Source: Selenomonadaceae bacterium
Lineage (GTDB): Bacteria > Bacillota > Negativicutes > Selenomonadales > Selenomonadaceae
Direction: 5' to 3'
Assembly: GCA_017445435.1 (NCBI GenBank)
Contig: JAFSUE010000091.1
Coordinates: 1 to 28,062 of the forward strand
Length of the DNA stretch: 28,062 nt
Both the position numbers and the translations under genes were made by a program. Every line of letters begins with the position of its first letter. The first letter of the stretch is position 1. Below are positions 23,252 to 28,062 of this stretch, in pieces. The notes under the pieces are model-generated. The model did no database searches. It worked only from the letters and a program-made list of their open reading frames with translations, and was not told where the DNA came from.

Positions 23252-23297
23252 AATTATTCAAGCAGATAATTTAAAAAAATTGAAGGGAGATTTTAGA

Positions 23298-24527
23298 ATG
23301 GCTGTACACGTTATCAATGAGGCGCGGCGTTGTCTGCAATGTAAAAAGCCGCTTTGCCAGCTGAAAGGTTGTCCGATAAAAACAAATATTCCTGAAATGA
23401 TTCGGCTTTTCTTGGACGGCAAGACGCAGGAAGCGGGAAAAATGTTGTTCGATAATAACCCGCTGTCAATCGTCTGTTCGCTTGTTTGTGACCATGAAAA
23501 TCAATGTGAAGGAAATTGCATTCAAGGTAAGCGCAAAGAAGGCGCGGCGGTACAAATTCCTAACATTGAAAATTACATTTCCGATTCGTACTTTGACAGG
23601 ATTGTTTTGGAAAAAGCGCCAGACACTGGAAAGAAAGTAGCGATAATTGGTTCAGGACCTGCGGGAATTACAATCGCCGTTAAACTTGCTGAACTTGGAC
23701 ACAGAATTACAGTTTTTGAACGTATGGACAAAATCGGCGGCATGATGCGATACGGCATTCCTGCTTTTCGTCTGCCTAGAAATATTATTGATCGTTATCA
23801 AACTAAACTGCGTGAAATGGGAATTCATTTTCGCCCAAATACGACGATAGGCGATGCACTGCACCTTGACGATCTTTTTGCGGACGGTTACGACGCGGTA
23901 TTTATCGGAACTGGTGTTTGGCGTCCGCGCAGACCAAATTGCAAAGGCGAATCTTTAGGAAATGTTCATTATGCGATTGATTATCTGCGAAACCCTGAAG
24001 CTTATGACTTGGGCGACAATGTGGCGATTATCGGCGCAGGAAATTCCGCCATTGACGTAGCGCGAACTGTTGTAAGAGGTGGTGCGCGTCACGTAACGCT
24101 TTATGCACGTCGTCAACGTATCGCCGCCAGTCAGCGTGAATTGGATTACGCCGCAGTTGACGGAATTGAACTGCAACAAGGTATGGCGATTAAAGAATTT
24201 ACGGAGGAAGGACCAATTTTCACGCCGCGAATTTATGACGAGCAAGGCAATTTGATTCGTGAGGAAGACCCTGTACTTATGCCCGCCGACAGTACGATTA
24301 TTGCAATTAGTCAAGGTCCTAAAGATAGAATTGTAAGTACGACGCATGATTTAAACGTCAGTGAATACGGCTTGATTGTAACTGATGAAGATGGACGGAC
24401 GACGCGCGAGGGCGTATTTGCATCTGGCGACGTAGTTATTGGCGCAAAAAATGTTGTACTTGCCGTCAACTATTCAAAGAGAGTTGCTAAGGCTATCGAC
24501 GAATACTTGAAAGCTAAAAAATTTTAA
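23298..24527 (+). CDS. GltD-family FAD/NAD(P)-dependent oxidoreductase, 409 aa
   Basis: The protein resembles the small subunit of glutamate synthase and its relatives (NfnB, SudA-type). Two N-terminal cysteine clusters (C12, C15, C20, C25 and C60, C64, C70, C74) should bind two [4Fe-4S] clusters. The FAD-binding motif is AIIGSGPAGI (about residue 110), followed by GGMMRYGIP. The NAD(P) motif is AIIGAGNSAIDVA, then ARRQR. It ends with the FAD-contact sequence ASGDV. At 409 residues it is shorter than E. coli GltD (about 470) but typical for the short homologues of anaerobes. ATG 23298 is supported by GAAGGGAGA, whereas an upstream in-frame TTG (23280) would overlap that site. No large subunit is adjacent, so its reaction (glutamate synthesis or electron bifurcation) cannot be decided. 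Confidence 0.93.
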   Translation: MAVHVINEARRCLQCKKPLCQLKGCPIKTNIPEMIRLFLDGKTQEAGKMLFDNNPLSIVCSLVCDHENQCEGNCIQGKRKEGAAVQIPNIENYISDSYFDRIVLEKAPDTGKKVAIIGSGPAGITIAVKLAELGHRITVFERMDKIGGMMRYGIPAFRLPRNIIDRYQTKLREMGIHFRPNTTIGDALHLDDLFADGYDAVFIGTGVWRPRRPNCKGESLGNVHYAIDYLRNPEAYDLGDNVAIIGAGNSAIDVARTVVRGGARHVTLYARRQRIAASQRELDYAAVDGIELQQGMAIKEFTEEGPIFTPRIYDEQGNLIREEDPVLMPADSTIIAISQGPKDRIVSTTHDLNVSEYGLIVTDEDGRTTREGVFASGDVVIGAKNVVLAVNYSKRVAKAIDEYLKAKKF

Positions 24528-24562
24528 GCTAATGTCAATTTACTAAAAATTTTTGAGTAAAT

Positions 24563-24603
24563 AAAAAAAACCGTGTCAACTTACAATTCGCAAGTCAGCA
24601 CGG
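24563..24603 (-). terminator. Minus-strand terminator after the deaminase gene
   Basis: Hairpin CCGTG + ACTT (24571-24575 and 24579-24582) pairs with AAGT + CACGG (24592-24595 and 24599-24603), with a small internal loop. Read on the minus strand, eight T follow (24563-24570 are A). Confidence 0.75.
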
Positions 24604-24606
24604 CGG

Positions 24607-24635
24607 GCGTACATTTTTTGTACGTCTATTTTTTT
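24607..24635 (+). terminator. Plus-strand terminator after the GltD-family gene
   Basis: GCGTACA (24607-24613) pairs with TGTACGT (24619-24625), one G-T pair. C, TA and a run of seven T (24629-24635) follow. With the neighbouring hairpin it separates convergent genes. Confidence 0.7.
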
Positions 24636-24643
24636 ATTTTCAA

Positions 24644-25945
24644 TTAAGATTTTCCAGTAAGACGATCCGCGCAGGCGTTGAACTCATGAATAATTTTTTC
24701 TTCATCAAGCGTTTTAAGTTCACGATTCTGCATTAAAATTTTTCCGTCGACAATCACAGTGTCAGCTGATGAAGAAATTGCCGAATAGATTAAAAGCGAT
24801 ACAGGATTATAATTCGGTTGCCATTCAACGCCGCGCATATCCCACAAAGTTATATCCGCCTTGTAGCCAACTTCAAGCCGTCCAACTTTGTAGTCGAAAT
24901 TGATAGCCTTTGCGCCTTCCTCTGTAGCCATTTTCAGCGCAGTATCAGCAGGAAGTGTAAGTGGGCTCATTGTATTGATTTTTGCAAGCAATGCGGCAAG
25001 TCTAGTTTCTTCAAGCATATCAAGATTATTGTTGCTAGACGCGCCGTCCGTACCAATTCCGACCGTTAAACCTGCCTTTAACATTTTATCAACAGGCGCA
25101 ATGCCGCTAGCTAATTTCATATTGCTAGTTGGATTGTGGGCGACGCGAACTTTTTTAGCCTTCATAATTTCAATTTCGTTATCGCTAAGGTGTACGCAAT
25201 GCGCCGCCAAAAATCCTAAGTCAAGCAAGCCAGTTTCCGCGACGACTTCAAAGGGACGCTTGCCGTAATCTTTCATACAGCCATTAATTTCATCAAGCGT
25301 TTCATTCATGTGCATATGAATTTCCGCGCCGAGACTTCCAGCCGTTTCACAAATTTTACGCAGGAAGTCAGGCGGACAAGTATAAATTGCGTGAGGACCA
25401 AACATAACTTTGATTCGACCGTTCGCCGCACCGTTAAAATTTTTGAACAAGTCAACGTTCGTCTGCAACTTTTCATCGCCGTCAAAAATTCCGATAATGC
25501 CGCGACACAGAGCGCCGCGCATTCCAGATTCTTCGACAACTTTTGCAACTTCCTCCATACAAGGTCCGTACATATCCATAAACGCAGTTGTGCCGCATTT
25601 AATCATTTCGACTGCCGCAAGCGCCGCGCCGAAATAAATATCTTTACGTTTCATCTTGGCTTCGATTGGCCAAATATGATCATTAAGCCAATCCATTAAC
25701 GCTAAATCGTCCGCGTAACTGCGCAGCAACGTCATTGACGCGTGAGTATGTGTATTGATTAAGCCAGGCGTAGCAAATTTTCCGCGACCGTCGATAACGT
25801 TAGCGCTTTGCATTTCGCTGATATTTGAAGGCGGCGTGATTCGCGAAATTTTATCGCCTTGAATAAAAATATTTCCCTCTGCAACTTTTCCGTCGGGCTG
25901 AAAATATTTCACGTCATGAATAATAAATTCATTTTCAAACGGCAT
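24644..25945 (-). CDS. mtaD: 5-methylthioadenosine/S-adenosylhomocysteine deaminase, 433 aa
   Basis: This amidohydrolase-superfamily deaminase should convert S-adenosylhomocysteine or methylthioadenosine to the inosyl compound, part of methyl-cycle salvage. Visible metal and active-site motifs are HTH (66-68, in INTHTHASM), HMHMNET, AAHCVHL and GTDGASSNNNLDM. The usual PGLIN block precedes HTH, and the C-terminal beta-sandwich ends with ADTVIVDGKILMQN. Length is normal. On the minus strand it is preceded by an extended -10 promoter (26012-26041) and an A+T-rich leader that includes an ATTAAG repeat. The ATG at 25945 has GGAGG just upstream. It is transcribed away from metG and convergent with the GltD-family gene. 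A related function such as guanine or chlorohydrolase activity is less likely. Confidence 0.92.
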   Translation of the reverse strand: MPFENEFIIHDVKYFQPDGKVAEGNIFIQGDKISRITPPSNISEMQSANVIDGRGKFATPGLINTHTHASMTLLRSYADDLALMDWLNDHIWPIEAKMKRKDIYFGAALAAVEMIKCGTTAFMDMYGPCMEEVAKVVEESGMRGALCRGIIGIFDGDEKLQTNVDLFKNFNGAANGRIKVMFGPHAIYTCPPDFLRKICETAGSLGAEIHMHMNETLDEINGCMKDYGKRPFEVVAETGLLDLGFLAAHCVHLSDNEIEIMKAKKVRVAHNPTSNMKLASGIAPVDKMLKAGLTVGIGTDGASSNNNLDMLEETRLAALLAKINTMSPLTLPADTALKMATEEGAKAINFDYKVGRLEVGYKADITLWDMRGVEWQPNYNPVSLLIYSAISSSADTVIVDGKILMQNRELKTLDEEKIIHEFNACADRLTGKS

Positions 25946-25977
25946 TTTAAAACCTCCATTTTAATTTTTAGGAATTT

Positions 25978-26011
25978 CATTCTTAATTCCTAATTCTTAA
26001 TTCTTAATTAG
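25978..26011 (-). repeat. ATTAAG-type repeat in the deaminase leader
   Basis: CATTCTTAATTCCTAATTCT followed by TAATTCTTAATTAG; on the minus strand these are TTAAGAATTAAGAATTAGG-like units, the same family as 2167-2184 and 12937-12967. It lies between the -10 at 26012-26017 and the deaminase start, so it is part of the transcript leader. Confidence 0.85.
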
Positions 26012-26041
26012 ATTATAGCATAGTTTGTTAAGATGTGGTAA
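26012..26041 (-). promoter_or_regulatory. Putative sigma-A promoter of the deaminase gene
   Basis: On the minus strand TTACCA (26036-26041) is followed by an 18-bp spacer and TGC-TATAAT (26012-26020), a perfect extended -10. It would start transcription about 60 bp before the deaminase start codon, at the edge of the ATTAAG repeat. It also overlaps the region where metG should be transcribed. Confidence 0.65.
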
Positions 26042-26074
26042 AATGCCTTTCAAAAACTTTTGGAGGAAATTTTT

Positions 26075-27637
26075 ATGACTGATACGAAAAAGAAAACGCC
26101 TTACTATGTGACGACGCCAATTTATTATCCAAGCGCAAAACTTCATATTGGACACGCATATTGTACGACGATTGCTGACGCTATGGCACGTTTCAAGCGC
26201 CTTGCTGGCTACGAAGTTTTTTTTCTGACTGGCTCTGATGAACACGGACAAAAAATTCAGCGTACGGCAGAATCTCAAGGCGTCACGCCGCTTGAATACG
26301 TTGATAAAATTGTTGATACGTTCAAAGATTTATGGAAACGCCTTGAAATTTCCAATGACGATTTCATTAGGACAAGTGAACCGCGCCACCATGCCGTTGT
26401 GCAGGAAGTTTTCCGCCGCATTCGTGACAAAGGCGACATTTACAAGGGCGAATATACTGGGCTTTACTGTACGCCGTGCGAATCGTACTGGACGGAATTG
26501 CAACTTGATGAAAATGGTTGCTGTCCAGATTGTCACCGCCCTGTTGAAAAAGTTTCTGAAGAGGCGTATTTCTTCAAGATGTCAAAATATGCCGACGCCG
26601 TTTTAAAATATATTGAAGATAATCCAGATTTTCTTGAGCCGAAGTCCCGCCGAAATGAAATGATTAACTTCATTAAGCGCGGGCTTGAAGACCTTTGCAT
26701 TTCGCGTACTTCATTTGATTGGGGCGTACCCGTGCCAGATGATGAAAAGCACGTCATTTACGGTTGGTTCGACGCGCTGACGAATTATTTAACGCCAATA
26801 GGATTTTTAGATGACGCCGAAAAGTTTAAAAAGTTTTGGCCCGCCGATTTACATTTGGTCGGCAAAGAAATTGTACGTTTCCACACAATTATTTGGGGCT
26901 GTATCTTAATGGCGCTGGGAATTGAACTTCCGAAAAAAGTTTACGGTCACGGTTGGCTGATAATTGACGGCGGCAAGATGTCGAAGTCGAAAGGAAATGT
27001 TGTCGATCCCATTGCGCTGATTGATGAATTTGGCGCGGACGCTATCAGATATTTTCTCCTGCGCGAAATTACTTTGGGGCAGGACGGCAACTTCAATTAC
27101 GACGCGCTTGTAACTCGTTTCAACGCCGATTTAGCCAACGACTTAGGAAATTTACTTCACCGCACGTTAAATATGATTGGGAAGTTTCAAGGCGGCGTAC
27201 TTCACGAATCTAAAAATTTATCGGCGCTTGATGAAAGTTTGCGTAACGAAGCGATTGACACGGCGAAAAATTATCGTCACCTTATGGAGGATATGCAAAT
27301 TTCTGACGCCGTTAAAAAAGTTTGGGCGTTTATCAGCCGCAGTAACAAATACATTGATGAAACAATGCCTTGGAAGTTGGCGAAGGATGAATCACAAGCG
27401 CAAAATTTAGCGAATGTGCTTTACAATCTCGCCGAATCGCTTAGAATCGTTAGCGTTTTAATTTCGCCGTTCATGCCGAATACTGCGCGGAAAATTCATG
27501 AACAGTTGAAAGTTTCGACGCCGTTTGAAGATGTACAACTTGATGACGCGGAAATTTTTGGCAAGCTTGAAGTCAATCACGAAGTCGGCAAGCCTGAACA
27601 ACTTTTCCCGCGTATCGATACAAAGGGGAAAAAATAA
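26075..27637 (+). CDS. metG: Methionyl-tRNA synthetase, short form, 520 aa
   Basis: MetRS charges initiator and elongator tRNA-Met with methionine. The class I signatures are HIGH at 24-27 (LHIGHAYC) and KMSKS at 301-305 (GGKMSKSKGN). The zinc knuckle has C132, C135, C150 and C153 (CTPC and CPDC). The anticodon-binding helices follow KMSKS, with PWKLAK around residue 433. The C-terminal tRNA-binding (EMAP/OB) domain found in longer MetRS is absent. ATG 26075 is preferred: GGAGG at 26062-26066 is correctly spaced, while an in-frame TTG (26060) lies before the ribosome site. It abuts an unrecognised gene whose ATG follows its stop without a gap. No T-box leader is visible in the short upstream space. 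Confidence 0.97.
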   Translation: MTDTKKKTPYYVTTPIYYPSAKLHIGHAYCTTIADAMARFKRLAGYEVFFLTGSDEHGQKIQRTAESQGVTPLEYVDKIVDTFKDLWKRLEISNDDFIRTSEPRHHAVVQEVFRRIRDKGDIYKGEYTGLYCTPCESYWTELQLDENGCCPDCHRPVEKVSEEAYFFKMSKYADAVLKYIEDNPDFLEPKSRRNEMINFIKRGLEDLCISRTSFDWGVPVPDDEKHVIYGWFDALTNYLTPIGFLDDAEKFKKFWPADLHLVGKEIVRFHTIIWGCILMALGIELPKKVYGHGWLIIDGGKMSKSKGNVVDPIALIDEFGADAIRYFLLREITLGQDGNFNYDALVTRFNADLANDLGNLLHRTLNMIGKFQGGVLHESKNLSALDESLRNEAIDTAKNYRHLMEDMQISDAVKKVWAFISRSNKYIDETMPWKLAKDESQAQNLANVLYNLAESLRIVSVLISPFMPNTARKIHEQLKVSTPFEDVQLDDAEIFGKLEVNHEVGKPEQLFPRIDTKGKK

Positions 27638-28062
27638 ATGCGTGTACTTTTAATAACGTTGACAGATGTATTGCCATTTGTCTTGACGAATGTTTTAAAT
27701 CCCGCGTTAGATTATAGCGCCATTGTAGTTGATGAAGTTGATAAAGCAAAAAAAAGTTTATCAGATTTTCCGCAACTTCGTGACAAAATTTTTCCTTTCT
27801 ACGAATTGAAAGAATGTATTGAGAAAACTCATTATCATGCAGTTTTGTTTATGTGTGAAAATCCTGCTTGGTACGCTATTATTGAACAAATTAGAGAATA
27901 CGGCGTCTCCAGTAATAAATTTTTAAATGTTCACCTTGCATGTGCGACAAGCAAAGGGCATTTTTTGCTTGAAAGAAATTTGCGCTATTACAAGGAACAT
28001 GCGGCGGAATTTGAAATGTTCGCTACAGGTGGTTGCTATACCGCTTTGGGATTGGACAATAC
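27638..28062 (+). CDS. Unrecognised protein, partial at window end (at least 141 aa)
   Basis: The gene starts with ATG directly after the metG stop, with AGGGG at 27624-27628, and runs off the window. The visible 141 residues begin MRVLLITLTDVLPFVLTNVL with a beta-alpha (Rossmann-like) opening, continue with SAIVVDEVDKAKKSLSDF and a second strand HAVLFMCENPAW, and end with EMFATGGCYTALGLDN. There is no signal peptide. The FATGxxYT motif recalls some glycan or nucleotide-sugar proteins, but I cannot name the family. It is probably co-transcribed with metG, although the relation may be only positional. Confidence 0.75.
   Translation, partial: MRVLLITLTDVLPFVLTNVLNPALDYSAIVVDEVDKAKKSLSDFPQLRDKIFPFYELKECIEKTHYHAVLFMCENPAWYAIIEQIREYGVSSNKFLNVHLACATSKGHFLLERNLRYYKEHAAEFEMFATGGCYTALGLDN

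Larger units (their letters stand above)
22880..23297. other. Intergenic region between divergent genes
   Basis: About 418 bp without an intact gene, between the giant ATPase gene (minus) and the GltD-family gene (plus). It holds the GGAGGAG site of the giant gene, a plus-strand TATAAT (22986-22991) without a convincing -35, one repeat (23002-23036) and the cobQ remnant (23069-23251). Confidence 0.7.

Noticed and set aside
25946..26074. SAM riboswitch or T-box in the space between the deaminase gene and metG
   Set aside because: The space is only about 130 bp, filled by a repeat, a promoter and a ribosome site, with no recognisable leader fold.

Overview
The window is AT-rich DNA with short intergenic gaps, overlapping stop/start codons and clear AGGAGG-type ribosome sites. 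This points to a Bacillota genome. The style and several protein families suggest Negativicutes (Selenomonas-like, with two membranes), but no rRNA or other decisive marker is present, so the assignment is an inference.

Region 1 (1-13705, + strand) is the most unusual part. It opens with a 719-residue protein whose layout resembles a contractile sheath. Two tandem paralogues of about 142 residues follow, resembling Hcp-like inner-tube subunits. After a terminator-like hairpin comes a tightly packed run: a J-domain protein, a membrane-anchored FHA protein, a zinc-ribbon FHA protein, a membrane-anchored PP2C phosphatase, a catalytically degenerate PP2C fused through a membrane segment to TPR repeats, an Hsp70/actin-fold ATPase, an exported Sel1-repeat protein, and two unrecognised proteins. 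I read this as part of a contractile-injection-like machine (or a related sheath/tube assembly) controlled by threonine-phosphorylation signalling and served by a dedicated Hsp70/J pair. No kinase, spike, baseplate or ClpV-like ATPase is visible, and some of these may lie upstream of the window. A 398-bp element encoding a four-helix-bundle protein, bounded by perfect 18-bp inverted repeats, sits between sheath-like and tube-like genes.

Region 2 (13706-23297) starts with a terminator and a decayed gap with a BrnT-like remnant. The minus strand then carries, in transcription order, a giant 1882-residue protein with a C-terminal STAND/AAA-type ATPase, a 360-residue partner with a possible HEPN motif, tsaE, and a Tat-exported metallophosphoesterase. 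Upstream of the giant gene lies a decayed gap with a fragment of cobQ.

Region 3 (23298-28062) is ordinary housekeeping: a GltD-family flavoprotein, a methylthioadenosine/S-adenosylhomocysteine deaminase on the minus strand, metG, and the start of an unrecognised gene. Two short repeat families, ATTAAG-type and ATTACGCATT-type, are scattered through the intergenic spaces. They supply the start codon of one gene, the last residues of another and a long hairpin.
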